A stretch of DNA of 64,000 bases, taken from contig NZ_JNZY01000001.1 of the NCBI RefSeq assembly GCF_000717655.1, positions 62,001 to 126,000 on the forward strand, written 5' to 3'. This document shows, piece after piece, positions 17,102 through 25,777 of this stretch (positions are counted from its first letter, which is position 1; each line of letters starts with the position of its first letter). Position numbers and translations under genes: made by a program. The DNA comes from Streptomyces katrae (GTDB lineage: Bacteria; Actinomycetota; Actinomycetes; Streptomycetales; Streptomycetaceae). The notes under the pieces are model-generated. The model made no database searches. It was not told the origin of the DNA and was given only the letters and a program-made list of their open reading frames with translations.

Positions 17102-17889
17102 GCCCCGCCGCGAACTCCCCCGTGGGCTCCGCCGCCGACCCCGCCGCGGACTCCGCGAGGCGCCCCCGCGTCCTGGCCGTGATCCCGGCCCGCGGCGGCT
17201 CCAAGGGCGTCCCGGGGAAGAACCTCGCCGAGGTGGCCGGGGTCCCGCTCGTCGTCCGGGCCGTACAGGCCTGCCGGGGCGCCGCCACCGTCACCGACGT
17301 CGTGGTCTCCACCGACGCCGGGCCCATCGCCGACGCCGCCCGCACCGCCGGGGCCGACGCGATCCGCCGGCCCGGGGCGATCTCCGGGGACACCGCGAGC
17401 AGCGAAGCCGCCGTGCTGCACGCGCTCGACGCCTTCGAGGAGCTGCACTCCGTCACCGTGGACGTCGTCCTCCTCGTCCAGTGCACCAGCCCCTTCCTGA
17501 CCTCCTCCGACGTCGAGTCGGTCGCCGCCGCCGTCGCATCCGGCGCCGCCGACTCGGCCCTGACCGTCGCCCCCTTCCACGGCTTCCTCTGGCGGGAGGC
17601 GGCCGACGGCGCCGGCAGCGGCGTCAACCACGACAAGGCCGTACGCCCCCGCCGGCAGGACCGGCCCCAGGACCTGCTGGAGACCGGCGCCGCCTACGCC
17701 ATGGACGCCGCCGGCTTCCGCACCGCCCGGCACCGCTTCTTCGGGCGCACCCTCCCCGTGGCCACCGACCCCGCACGGGTCCTGGAGATCGACGACCCGC
17801 ACGACCTGGCCCGCGCCCGCCTCCTCGCCCCCCTTTTCCCACCCCCTCCGCACCCCCACGCACCGAACGAAGGACCTGAGCTGCCATGA
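17098..17889 (+). CDS. CMP-nonulosonate cytidylyltransferase (NeuA-like)
   Basis: 263 residues. It activates a sialic-acid-like sugar with CTP to CMP-sugar. Diagnostic features are VLAVIPARGGSKGVPGKN (nucleotide-binding P-loop-like segment), VVSTDAGPIADAARTAGAD, the VVLLVQCTSPFLTSSDV core and ALDAF before it; the C-terminal half contains ETGAAYAMDAAGFR and EIDDPHDL, as in NeuA/KdsB-like enzymes. The GTG start overlaps the preceding stop by four bases, and its own stop overlaps the neB-like gene start by four bases (ATGA), so three genes are tightly coupled. Confidence 0.88.
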   Translation: MSPAANSPVGSAADPAADSARRPRVLAVIPARGGSKGVPGKNLAEVAGVPLVVRAVQACRGAATVTDVVVSTDAGPIADAARTAGADAIRRPGAISGDTASSEAAVLHALDAFEELHSVTVDVVLLVQCTSPFLTSSDVESVAAAVASGAADSALTVAPFHGFLWREAADGAGSGVNHDKAVRPRRQDRPQDLLETGAAYAMDAAGFRTARHRFFGRTLPVATDPARVLEIDDPHDLARARLLAPLFPPPPHPHAPNEGPELP

Positions 17890-18797
17890 CCGTCGCCACC
17901 GCCAACTCACGCCTGCGCACCTTCGGCTCACGCACCGCCGGCCCCGGCCGCCCCGTCTACGTCGTCGGCGAGATCGGCATCAACCACAACGGTGACCTCG
18001 GCAACGCGTTCGCCCTCATCGACGCCGCCGCCGAAGCGGGCTGCGACGCCGTGAAGTTCCAGAAGCGCACCCCGGAGATCTGCACCCCGCGCGACCAGTG
18101 GGACATCGAGCGCGACACCCCCTGGGGCCGGATGACGTACATCGACTACCGCCACCGCGTGGAGTTCGGCGAGGCCGAGTACCGCTCCATCGACGAGCAC
18201 TGCGCCAAGCGCGGCATCGACTGGTTCGCCTCCCCGTGGGACACCGAGGCCGTCGCCTTCCTGGAGAAGTTCGACGTCCCCGCCCACAAGGTGGCCTCCG
18301 CCTCCCTCACCGACGACGAGCTGCTGCGCGCCCTGCGCGCCACGGGCCGCACCGTCGTCCTCTCCACCGGCATGTCCACCCCGAAGCAGATCCGCCACGC
18401 GGTGGAGGTGCTCGGCAGCGACAACATCCTGCTCTGCCACGCCACTTCGACGTACCCGGCCAAGGCCGAGGAGCTCAACCTACGGGTGATCAACACCCTG
18501 CAGGAGGAGTACCCCAACGTCCCGATCGGCTACTCCGGCCACGAGACGGGCCTGCAGACCACCCTCGCGGCCGTCGCCCTCGGCGCCACCTTCGTCGAGC
18601 GGCACATCACCCTCGACCGTGCCATGTGGGGCTCCGACCAGGCCGCCTCCGTGGAGCCGGGCGGCCTCGCCCGCCTGGTCCGCGACATCCGCACCATCGA
18701 GGCCGCCCTCGGCGACGGCATCAAGCGCGTCTACGACTCCGAGCTCGGCCCCATGAAGAAGCTCCGCCGGGTCCAGGGCGAGCTCGCCTCCGTCTGA
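17886..18797 (+). CDS. neuB: N-acetylneuraminate synthase family protein
   Basis: 303 residues. It condenses phosphoenolpyruvate with a hexose or hexosamine to form a nine-carbon 2-keto-3-deoxy acid. Visible NeuB features are VYVVGEIGINHNGDLGNAF, AGCDAVKFQKRTPE, STGMSTPKQIRHAVEVL, LLCHATSTYPA and IGYSGHETGLQ. The C-terminal antifreeze-like (SAF) domain of classical sialic acid synthases is absent, since the protein ends soon after the catalytic barrel. The actual sugar acceptor (ManNAc, mannose or another) cannot be told. Related S. coelicolor genes are, from memory, linked to a Kdn-containing teichulosonic acid of the cell wall. Confidence 0.9.
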   Translation: MTVATANSRLRTFGSRTAGPGRPVYVVGEIGINHNGDLGNAFALIDAAAEAGCDAVKFQKRTPEICTPRDQWDIERDTPWGRMTYIDYRHRVEFGEAEYRSIDEHCAKRGIDWFASPWDTEAVAFLEKFDVPAHKVASASLTDDELLRALRATGRTVVLSTGMSTPKQIRHAVEVLGSDNILLCHATSTYPAKAEELNLRVINTLQEEYPNVPIGYSGHETGLQTTLAAVALGATFVERHITLDRAMWGSDQAASVEPGGLARLVRDIRTIEAALGDGIKRVYDSELGPMKKLRRVQGELASV

Positions 18798-18886
18798 GCC
18801 GCGGCCCGGCCCTCGGCCTCTCCGCCGTCCCGCCCGGTGTCCGTCCGGTACGACGCTCCGCCCCCCGCCCCTGACAGGAGTACGTG

Positions 18887-20155
18887 GTGACCCCCTCAGC
18901 ATCCACCCTGGCTTTCGTCGAGAGTCCGGTCCAGCTCCTGAACGTGCTGGAGTGGGCGTACGCCGAAGCCGTGTCCACACCGGGCGGTGCCGTCCGGCTG
19001 GACGGCGTCCCCCGGCAGCCGGGCCCGCGCGCCTCCCGCGGCCTGCGCCCGTCGCCGGATGCAGCCCCGGAGGATGCGGCCCCGGCCGACACGGGCTCCG
19101 GGGCCGCGGCGCCTGCCGGAGCGGACGCCGGGGACTGCGGCCGCGGCGTCGGCTCCGGTTCAGCGGGCGCGGCGTCCTGGCTGCGGATCGTCGTCCTGCC
19201 CCCCACCGACCCCATGTCCCGGGGACAGCTCCGCCGGATGGCGGGCCTCGCGCGCGACGAGGGGTACCAGGTCGCCTGGCAGGAGGCCCGCGGCGGCCGG
19301 CTCGCGCCGTTCAAGGCGCTCGCCGCGCTCGCCCGGGACGTGCGGGCGGCCCGCCGGGTCGTCGTCGGCGACCCCTTCTCCCGGTACGTGCAGCTCCTGC
19401 TCACCCTCGTACGGGCCGAGGAGCTCGTCGTGGTCGACGACGGGACCGCCACCATGGAGTTCGTCGCCCAGACCGGCCGCGGCGAGCGGCTCGTACGCTG
19501 GCACCGGGCCGGCGGCGGAGGCCTGCCCGGCCGCGTCCGCGAGCTCGCGTACGCGCCGGTCTCGGCCAACGCCCGGCGCCGCTTCACCCCGGCCGCCGGC
19601 AAGGGGCGCCGCGTCGAGGTGTTCAGCTCGATGCCCGTCACCGTCCACGGAGCGATGACGCTGCGGGTCAACGAGTTCGCGTGGACCCGCTCCCGCTTCG
19701 GCCCGCCGCGGCTGACCAAGGGCACCGACCTCGTCGGCACCTCCCTCGTGGAGACCGGCGTGGTCGACCCGGCCCGCTACCTGGACGCCGTACGCGCCCT
19801 GACCCTCGAGCACGGCGCCACCCGCTACTTCGCGCACCGCCGGGAATCCCCTGAGAAGCTGCGCGCGCTCAGCGAGGCGACCGGGCTCGAGATCGTGCGC
19901 CCGGACCTGCCGCTGGAGCTGATCGCCCGGCGCGGACCGGTCGGCCGTACGGTCGTCAGCTTTCCGTCCACCGTCGTCCACACCCTGCCGTACGCGCTGA
20001 CCGGAACCGGTGTGACCGTCGCCGTATGCGATGTCGACCCGGCCTGGCTCACCGGCTCCGCCTCGCCGCGGGCCCGCAGCTTCCTCGCCGGGGTCACCGA
20101 GACCGCCCGTGGTGTGCACAGACTGCCTGCCCAGACGGCCTCTGCGGCCGGATGA
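18887..20155 (+). CDS. Polysialyltransferase / capsule-type glycosyltransferase homologue
   Basis: 422 residues. The opening TLAFVESPVQLLNVLEWAYA is typical of the glycosyltransferase 52 / polysialyltransferase-like proteins found with neuB genes. VVDDGTATMEF matches the DDG-type motif, ATRYFAHRRESPEKL the H(R/P)RE motif, and VVSFPSTVVHTLPYAL the S-T motif. A Pro/Ala/Gly-rich insertion covers about residues 40-95. It likely transfers the CMP-activated nonulosonic acid. GTG at 18887 has AGGAG six bases upstream and is favoured over the adjacent GTG at 18884. It follows neuB by 89 bases on the same strand, probably in the same operon. Confidence 0.75.
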   Translation: MTPSASTLAFVESPVQLLNVLEWAYAEAVSTPGGAVRLDGVPRQPGPRASRGLRPSPDAAPEDAAPADTGSGAAAPAGADAGDCGRGVGSGSAGAASWLRIVVLPPTDPMSRGQLRRMAGLARDEGYQVAWQEARGGRLAPFKALAALARDVRAARRVVVGDPFSRYVQLLLTLVRAEELVVVDDGTATMEFVAQTGRGERLVRWHRAGGGGLPGRVRELAYAPVSANARRRFTPAAGKGRRVEVFSSMPVTVHGAMTLRVNEFAWTRSRFGPPRLTKGTDLVGTSLVETGVVDPARYLDAVRALTLEHGATRYFAHRRESPEKLRALSEATGLEIVRPDLPLELIARRGPVGRTVVSFPSTVVHTLPYALTGTGVTVAVCDVDPAWLTGSASPRARSFLAGVTETARGVHRLPAQTASAAG

Positions 20156-20280
20156 GCGCGCGAGTTTACCCCCGGGTGCATCCGGTCATGCGTCCAGAGG
20201 TCTGGTTTTTTTCCCCTAACGGCATGAACTTTTGGTGATCTCCAGCCAGTTGAGCCATTCGTGGGCCTACCCTTCAACGG

Positions 20281-21537
20281 GTGAACCAGTTGATGTCCCG
20301 CGAGTCCCAGACCGCCCTGCCCGGCACGCCCGACCGGCCCGAGCTGCCCGGCAAGCTTCCGGACCACCTGCGTGCCGAACTGATCGCCTTCCGCCGGGAT
20401 TTGCACATGCACCCCGAGCTAGGACACCAGGAGTTCCGCACCACGGCGGCGATCAAGGCCCGGCTGGAGAAAGCCGGCCTGCGCCCCCGCGTGCTGAAGT
20501 CCGGAACCGGCCTGATCTGTGACGTGGGCACCTGGGACGGGTGCCGGCCCATGCTGGCCCTGCGCGCGGACATCGACGCCCTGCCCATTCCGGACACCAA
20601 GACGCACGTCGCGTACCGCTCGACCTTCCCCGACCGGGCCCACGCCTGCGGCCACGACGTGCACACCGCGGTCGTCCTCGGCGCCGGCCTGGTCCTCGCC
20701 GACCTCGACCGGCAGGGCCTGCTGCCCCGCCCCGTGCGGCTGCTGTTCCAGCCCGCCGAGGAAGTGCTGCCCGGCGGAGCCACCGACGCCATCGAAGCCG
20801 GCGTCCTGGACGGCGTGGGCCGGATCGTCGCGGTGCACTGCGACCCGCGGGTCGACGCCGGGAAGATCGGACTGCGGACCGGTCCCATCACCTCCGCCTG
20901 CGACCGGCTGGAGATCACCCTGGCCGGCCCCGGCGGGCACACGGCCCGCCCGCACCTGACCACCGACCTCGTGACGGCCGCCGCCCGGGTCGCCGTCGAC
21001 CTGCCGGCCGTGCTGTCCCGCCGGATGGACGCCCGCTCGGGCATGTCGATCACCTGGGGGCGGATCGAGGCCGGGCACGCCTGCAACGTGATCCCTATGC
21101 ACGCCGAGCTGTCCGGGACCATCCGCTGCCTGGACATCAACGCCTGGCACGAGGCCCCCGACCAGATCCACTCCGCGATCGACGAGATCGCCGGGATGCA
21201 CCGGGCCAAGTCGGAGATCACCTACGTGCGCGGGGTGCCGCCGGTCGTCAACGACCCGGTGGTCACGGAGCTGCTGCGCGAGTCGATGGCGGCCCGGCTC
21301 GGCAAGGACTCCGTCGAGGACACCGAGCAGAGCCTCGGCGGAGAGGACTTCTCCTGGTACCTCGAGCACGTGCCCGGAGCCATGGCCCGGCTCGGCGTGC
21401 ACACCCCGGGCGCGAGCGCCAAGAGGGACCTGCACCGGGGCGACTTCGACGTCGACGAGTCCGCGATCGGGGTCGGCGTGGAGTTCTTCACGGCCGCCGC
21501 ACTGCTCGACGGACGGCGTTCCAGGCCGATCGGGTAA
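20281..21537 (+). CDS. M20 family amidohydrolase / peptidase
   Basis: 418 residues. M20D zinc amidohydrolase: FRRDLHMHPELGHQEFRT at the N-terminus, ALRADIDALPI, the metal-binding HACGHDVHTAV, the catalytic Glu pair in LLFQPAEEVLPGGA, the dimerisation domain with GPGGHTARPH, and the C-terminal SLGGEDFSWYLEHVPG. It would hydrolyse an N-acyl amino acid, indole-conjugate or small amide in the cytoplasm; the substrate is not predictable. GTG at 20281 is used, with ATG at 20293 as alternative. A perfect hairpin follows at 21575-21603, so it appears to be monocistronic. Confidence 0.88.
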   Translation: MNQLMSRESQTALPGTPDRPELPGKLPDHLRAELIAFRRDLHMHPELGHQEFRTTAAIKARLEKAGLRPRVLKSGTGLICDVGTWDGCRPMLALRADIDALPIPDTKTHVAYRSTFPDRAHACGHDVHTAVVLGAGLVLADLDRQGLLPRPVRLLFQPAEEVLPGGATDAIEAGVLDGVGRIVAVHCDPRVDAGKIGLRTGPITSACDRLEITLAGPGGHTARPHLTTDLVTAAARVAVDLPAVLSRRMDARSGMSITWGRIEAGHACNVIPMHAELSGTIRCLDINAWHEAPDQIHSAIDEIAGMHRAKSEITYVRGVPPVVNDPVVTELLRESMAARLGKDSVEDTEQSLGGEDFSWYLEHVPGAMARLGVHTPGASAKRDLHRGDFDVDESAIGVGVEFFTAAALLDGRRSRPIG

Positions 21538-21574
21538 AAATTTCCACAACATCTGAGCGCCTTCCGGCACACCT

Positions 21575-21603
21575 GTCCAGCCCTTGGTAGACAAGGGCTG
21601 GAC
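21575..21603 (+). terminator. Terminator after the M20 amidohydrolase gene
   Basis: Perfect 12-bp stem (21575-21586 / 21592-21603, GTCCAGCCCTTG and its complement) with loop GTAGA, 38 bases past the stop codon. It insulates the nucleoside transport operon downstream. Confidence 0.75.
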
Positions 21604-21682
21604 GTCCGGCCAGTTACCGATCGGTCACTGTCCGATTCGCGACGATCCGATAACGACTCATGAACGGCCCTTTAACTGACAT

Positions 21683-21694
21683 CTACGCGCGTTA
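21683..21694. promoter_or_regulatory. Nucleoside-regulon operator copy 1 (degenerate)
   Basis: CTACGCGCGTTA, matching the 12-bp palindrome CTACGCGCGTAG in 10 positions. It lies 61 bases before the start of the BMP lipoprotein gene. It is one of six copies in the window, all upstream of nucleoside transport or salvage genes. Confidence 0.7.
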
Positions 21695-21755
21695 CGATCG
21701 CCGCGAAACCAGCGCCGGTCGTGGCGCTTCGGTCAGGTTTTGAAGGAGCCTCCCC

Positions 21756-22820
21756 TTGCGCCGGATCACCAGGATCGCCACCGTGGGCATCGCGTCCGCG
21801 GCGCTGGCCCTCTCGGCCACCGCCTGTGGCGGAAAGAAGTCGTCCGACTCCTCCGCGTCCTCGTCGGAGTCGTCGTCGGGCAGCAAGTCCGCAGCCATCG
21901 CGTACGACATCGGCGGCCGCGGTGACCAGTCCTTCAACGACGCCGCGTTCGCGGGTCTGGAGAAGGCCGAGAAGGACCTCAAGATCAAGGGCGCCGAGGC
22001 GGAGCCCACCGAGGGCGAGAGCGAGGCCGACAAGGTCCAGCGCCTCACCGAGCTCGCGCGCAAGGGCAACAACCCGGTCATCGGCGTGGGCTTCGCCTAC
22101 GCGCCGGCCATCAAGAAGGTCGCCGCGAAGTTCCCGAACACCACGTTCGGCCTCATCGACGACACCTCGGTGACCGACAAGAACATCGCCAACCTGGTCT
22201 TCAACGAGGAGCAGGGCTCCTACCTGGCCGGCGTCGCCGCCGCCAAGGCGTCGAAGACCGGCAAGGTCGGCTTCATCGGCGGTGTCGAGGTTCCGCTGAT
22301 CAAGAAGTTCGAGGCGGGCTTCGCGCAGGGCGTCAAGGACACCAACCCCAACGCCGAGGTGCTGTCGACCTACCTGACGCAGCCCCCGGACTTCTCCGGT
22401 TTCGCCAAGCCCGACCTCGGCAAGGCCGCCGCCCAGGGCCAGCTGGCCAAGGGTGCCGACGTGATCTACTCCGCCGCCGGTCTCGCCGGTTCGGGTGCGA
22501 TCGAGGCCACCGCCACCGCCGGCAAGTGGGCCATCGGCGTCGACTCCGACCAGTACAACCAGGCCGGTCTGGCGAAGTACAAGGACCACATCCTGACCTC
22601 GGTCACCAAGGACGTCCCGGACGCGGTCTTCAACCTGATCAAGTCGGTCGAGGACGGCAAGCCGCAGAACGGTGAGATCCGTTACGGCCTCGACAAGGAG
22701 GGCGTCGGCCTGGCCGACTCCAACCCCGAGTACAAGAAGATGACGGACGTCACCGCCGCGGTCGAGAAGGCGAAGGCCGACATCATCGCCAAGAAGATCA
22801 ACGTCAAGATCGCCCCGTAA
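21756..22820 (+). CDS. BMP-family nucleoside-binding lipoprotein of an ABC importer
   Basis: 354 residues. Lipoprotein signal peptide ending ALALSATAC (Cys24), a Ser-rich linker, then a BMP/PnrA-type periplasmic-binding fold: AIAYDIGGRGDQSFNDAAF (residues about 46-65), NPVIGVGFAYAPAIKK, GFIGGVEVPLIKKFEAGF, AAGLAGSGAIEATA and WAIGVDSDQYNQ. BMP proteins bind purine or other nucleosides and deliver them to the permease. TTG at 21756 is supported by GAAGGAG seven bases upstream. The gene is followed by ATPase and permease genes, but separated from them by a strong hairpin, which may allow extra expression of the binding protein. Confidence 0.93.
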   Translation: MRRITRIATVGIASAALALSATACGGKKSSDSSASSSESSSGSKSAAIAYDIGGRGDQSFNDAAFAGLEKAEKDLKIKGAEAEPTEGESEADKVQRLTELARKGNNPVIGVGFAYAPAIKKVAAKFPNTTFGLIDDTSVTDKNIANLVFNEEQGSYLAGVAAAKASKTGKVGFIGGVEVPLIKKFEAGFAQGVKDTNPNAEVLSTYLTQPPDFSGFAKPDLGKAAAQGQLAKGADVIYSAAGLAGSGAIEATATAGKWAIGVDSDQYNQAGLAKYKDHILTSVTKDVPDAVFNLIKSVEDGKPQNGEIRYGLDKEGVGLADSNPEYKKMTDVTAAVEKAKADIIAKKINVKIAP

Positions 22821-22849
22821 GGCCGTCTCTGATATGAAGTAGTGGTCTC

Positions 22850-22888
22850 CGGGGTCCGGGGGGCGGCCTGTGCCGCTCCCGGGCCCCG
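22850..22888 (+). terminator. Strong intercistronic hairpin after the BMP gene
   Basis: Arms 22850-22867 and 22872-22888 pair over about 17 positions with two G-T pairs and one bulge; the loop is CTGT. It lies 30 bases past the BMP stop, before the operator at 22946. It could be a partial terminator or an RNA-stabilising 3' end. Confidence 0.55.
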
Positions 22889-22945
22889 AGCCGTGTTTCG
22901 TGATCCTTGTGGCCAGTTGGCCGCAAGTTTTCACTTCCGACAGTG

Positions 22946-22957
22946 CTACGCGCGTAG
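22946..22957. promoter_or_regulatory. Nucleoside-regulon operator copy 2 (perfect)
   Basis: CTACGCGCGTAG, a perfect 12-bp palindrome in the leader between the BMP gene and the ABC ATPase gene. Its presence suggests an internal promoter for the ATPase-permease-cdd part of the operon. Confidence 0.75.
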
Positions 22958-23069
22958 AGGCATCGTGGACGCGATACCGTCCTCCTCCCGCCCACCCGCC
23001 CGGCCGATCCCCGTCCTGCCCCTGCCAACTTGGCTTTTCCAGCTCCTTCCGCGCCAAGGAGAGTGCGTC

Positions 23070-24662
23070 ATCAACGCGTCCAGCCCCCCCGCCGTAGAAC
23101 TGCACGGCATCACCAAGCGTTTCCCCGGCGTCGTCGCCAACAAGGACATCGCCATCACCGTCCGCAAGGGCACGGTCCACGCCCTGATCGGTGAGAACGG
23201 TGCCGGCAAGTCGACCCTGATGAAGATCCTCTACGGCATGCAGAAGCCGGACGAGGGCACCATCGCCATCGACGGGGAGCAGGTTTCCTTCGCCAACCCC
23301 GGCGAGGCCATCGCCCGCGGCATCGGCATGGTGCACCAGCACTTCATGCTCGCCGACAACCTCACCGTCCTGGAGAACGTGGTTCTCGGCGGCGAGAAGC
23401 TGTACGGCATCGGCGCCAAGGCCCGTAAGAAGATCCTGGAGATCTCGGACGCGTACGGCCTCGGTGTGCGCCCCGACGCCCTGGTCGAGGACCTCGGTGT
23501 CGCCGACCGGCAGCGCGTGGAGATCCTCAAGGTCCTCTACCGCGGTGCCCGCACGCTCATCCTCGACGAGCCCACCGCGGTGCTCGTGCCGCAGGAGGTG
23601 GACGCGCTCTTCGACAACCTGCGCGAGCTCAAGGCCGAGGGCCTGACCGTCATCTTCATCTCGCACAAGCTGGGCGAGGTGCTGAAGGTCGCCGACGACA
23701 TCACGGTCATCCGCCGCGGCACCACGGTCGGCACCGCCGACCCGAAGACCGCCACGACCAAGCAGCTCGCCGAGCTGATGGTCGGCAGCGAGCTCCCTTC
23801 GCCGGAGACGCGCGAGTCGACGGTCACCGACGTCCCGATGCTGCGGGTCCAGGACCTGCGCCTGGCCGCCACCGACCCCGACGGCGTCGTGCGCGAGGTG
23901 CTGGCCGGCATCGACTTCACCATCCACAAGGGTGAGGTCCTCGGCATCGCCGGTGTCGAGGGCAACGGCCAGACCGAGCTCATCGAGGCCCTCATGGGCA
24001 TGAGCATCCCGGACGGCGGTGTCATCTCCCTCGACGGCGCCGACATCTCCACCACGCCCACGCGCAAGCGCCGCGAGGGCGGCATCGGCTACATCCCCGA
24101 GGACCGCCACCGCCACGGGCTGCTGCTGGAGTCTCCGCTCTGGGAGAACCGCATCCTCGGCCACGTGACCGAGGCGCCGAACTCCAAGCGCGGCATCCTC
24201 GACCCCAAGGCCGCCCGCAAGGACACCGAGCGGATCGTGCGCGAGTACGACGTCCGCACCCCGGGCATCGACGTGACCGCGTCCTCCCTCTCCGGCGGCA
24301 ACCAGCAGAAGCTGATCGTCGGCCGCGAGATGAGCCACAACCCGAAGTTCCTGATCGCCGCCCACCCCACCCGCGGTGTGGACGTCGGTGCGCAGGCCCA
24401 GATCTGGGACGCCATCCGGGAGGCCCGTCGCGAGGGCCTCGCCGTGCTCCTGATCTCGGCCGACCTGGACGAGCTGATCGGCCTGTCGGACACCCTGCGC
24501 GTCATCTACCGCGGCCGCCTGGTCGCGGACGCCGACCCGGCGACCATCACGCCCGAGGAACTCGGCACCGCCATGACGGGTGCCGCCCGCGGCCACCTGG
24601 AAGCCCACGACACCCCTTCCGACGCTGCCGACGGTGACACGACGGAGGACGAGGCCCGATGA
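23070..24662 (+). CDS. Nucleoside ABC importer ATPase (duplicated domain, possible ATC start)
   Basis: About 530 residues with two ATP-binding domains, as in RbsA/MglA and nucleoside importers. First domain: Walker A GENGAGKST (residues 41-49), Q-loop HQHFMLADNLTVLENV, Walker B TLILDEPTAVL, HKL switch. Second domain: degenerate Walker A GVEGNGQTEL, signature SLSGGNQQKLIVGREM, and FLIAAHPTRGVD. No ATG, GTG or TTG lies in the right place. AAGGAG at 23056-23061 is ideally spaced from ATC at 23070 (or GTC at 23067), and the next in-frame canonical codon upstream (GTG 22965) would add 35 residues with poor third-position G/C. The ATC start is therefore proposed. The stop overlaps the permease start (ATGA). 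Confidence 0.92.
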   Translation: MNASSPPAVELHGITKRFPGVVANKDIAITVRKGTVHALIGENGAGKSTLMKILYGMQKPDEGTIAIDGEQVSFANPGEAIARGIGMVHQHFMLADNLTVLENVVLGGEKLYGIGAKARKKILEISDAYGLGVRPDALVEDLGVADRQRVEILKVLYRGARTLILDEPTAVLVPQEVDALFDNLRELKAEGLTVIFISHKLGEVLKVADDITVIRRGTTVGTADPKTATTKQLAELMVGSELPSPETRESTVTDVPMLRVQDLRLAATDPDGVVREVLAGIDFTIHKGEVLGIAGVEGNGQTELIEALMGMSIPDGGVISLDGADISTTPTRKRREGGIGYIPEDRHRHGLLLESPLWENRILGHVTEAPNSKRGILDPKAARKDTERIVREYDVRTPGIDVTASSLSGGNQQKLIVGREMSHNPKFLIAAHPTRGVDVGAQAQIWDAIREARREGLAVLLISADLDELIGLSDTLRVIYRGRLVADADPATITPEELGTAMTGAARGHLEAHDTPSDAADGDTTEDEAR

Positions 24663-25777
24663 AGAAATTCGACAAGGACCGGCTGATCCTCGCGGTCGCC
24701 GGACCGGCGCTCGCTCTGGTCAGCGCCTTCCTCCTGACCATGATCGTGCTGGCCGCCTCGGGCGTCGACCCGATCGACCCGCTGCGCGTCATGATCGACC
24801 AGGCCAGCTACGAGGACGTCCAGGTCCTCATCGTCAACCAGGCCGGTATCTACTACCTGGCTGCCCTGGCCGTCGCCATCGGCTTCCGGATGAACCTCTT
24901 CAACATCGGCGTCGACGGCCAGTACCGTCTCGCGGCGATGATCTCCGCGGTGGTCGGTGCCTCGATCTCGCTGCCCGGTCCGCTGCACATCCTCTTGATC
25001 GTGCTCGTGGCCATGGCCACCGGTGCCTTCTGGTCCGGCATCGCCGGCATCCTCAAGGCCAAGCGCGGCGTGAGCGAGGTCGTCTCCACGATCATGCTCA
25101 ACGCCATCGCCACCGCCCTGATCGCCTGGCTGATCCTCCCGAAGAACCTCGGTGTCCAGCCGCCCGGCTCGAACAACCTGACCACCGGCGACATCGCGGA
25201 GTCCGGCCGGTTCCCGGCCCTGACCATCGGTGACGGCCTGGAGGTCTACGGCTTCACCTTCGTGGCCTTCGCCCTCGGCGTCGTCTACTGGTTCGTGCTC
25301 AACCGGACCCGCTTCGGATTCGACCTGCGCGCCACCGGCGCCAGCGAGTCCGCCGCGCAGGCCTCCGGCGTGGACGCCAAGAAGATGATCATGACGTCCA
25401 TGCTCATCTCGGGCGCGGTCGCCGGTCTGACCGGCATGCCGCTGCTGCTCGGCGAGTCCTACACGTACAACCTGTCCTTCCCCCTGGGCATCGGCTTCAC
25501 CGGCATCACCATCGCCCTGCTCGGCCGCAACAGTCCGATCGGCATCTTCTTCTCCGCGTTCCTGATCGCCTTCATCGACAAGGCCGCCGCCGGTCTCGAC
25601 ACCGCCGGCTACGCCAAGGAGATCGGCACGATCATGCAGGGCCTGATCGTGATCGCGGTCGTCGTCAGCTACGAGCTCGTCCGCCGCTACGGCATCCGCC
25701 GCCAGCAGCAGAAGGTCGGCCGGGAGCTGGCCGCCGGGCACGCCCTCAAGACCGACAACAAGGAGGTCGCGGCGTGA
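24659..25777 (+). CDS. Nucleoside ABC importer permease 1
   Basis: 372 residues, BPD_transp_2 family with about eight to ten transmembrane helices. Family landmarks are GIYYLAALAVAIGFRMNLFN and IGVDGQYRLAAM near the N-terminus, GVSEVVSTIMLNAIATALI in the middle, and the cytoplasmic-loop segment FGFDLRATGASESAAQASGV, which contacts the ATPase. It overlaps the ATPase stop by four bases and the second permease start by four bases (GTGA). With permease 2 it forms the membrane channel for the BMP-delivered nucleoside. Confidence 0.93.
   Translation: MKKFDKDRLILAVAGPALALVSAFLLTMIVLAASGVDPIDPLRVMIDQASYEDVQVLIVNQAGIYYLAALAVAIGFRMNLFNIGVDGQYRLAAMISAVVGASISLPGPLHILLIVLVAMATGAFWSGIAGILKAKRGVSEVVSTIMLNAIATALIAWLILPKNLGVQPPGSNNLTTGDIAESGRFPALTIGDGLEVYGFTFVAFALGVVYWFVLNRTRFGFDLRATGASESAAQASGVDAKKMIMTSMLISGAVAGLTGMPLLLGESYTYNLSFPLGIGFTGITIALLGRNSPIGIFFSAFLIAFIDKAAAGLDTAGYAKEIGTIMQGLIVIAVVVSYELVRRYGIRRQQQKVGRELAAGHALKTDNKEVAA

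Noticed and set aside
22842..23069. N-terminal extension of the ABC ATPase to 606 residues
   Set aside because: The extension contains the operator, a poor third-position G/C profile and no family similarity.
21672..24608. A 978-codon open frame antisense to the BMP and ATPase genes
   Set aside because: It is the shadow of high third-position G/C genes. It has no family match, no binding site, and runs across two well-supported genes and their operator.
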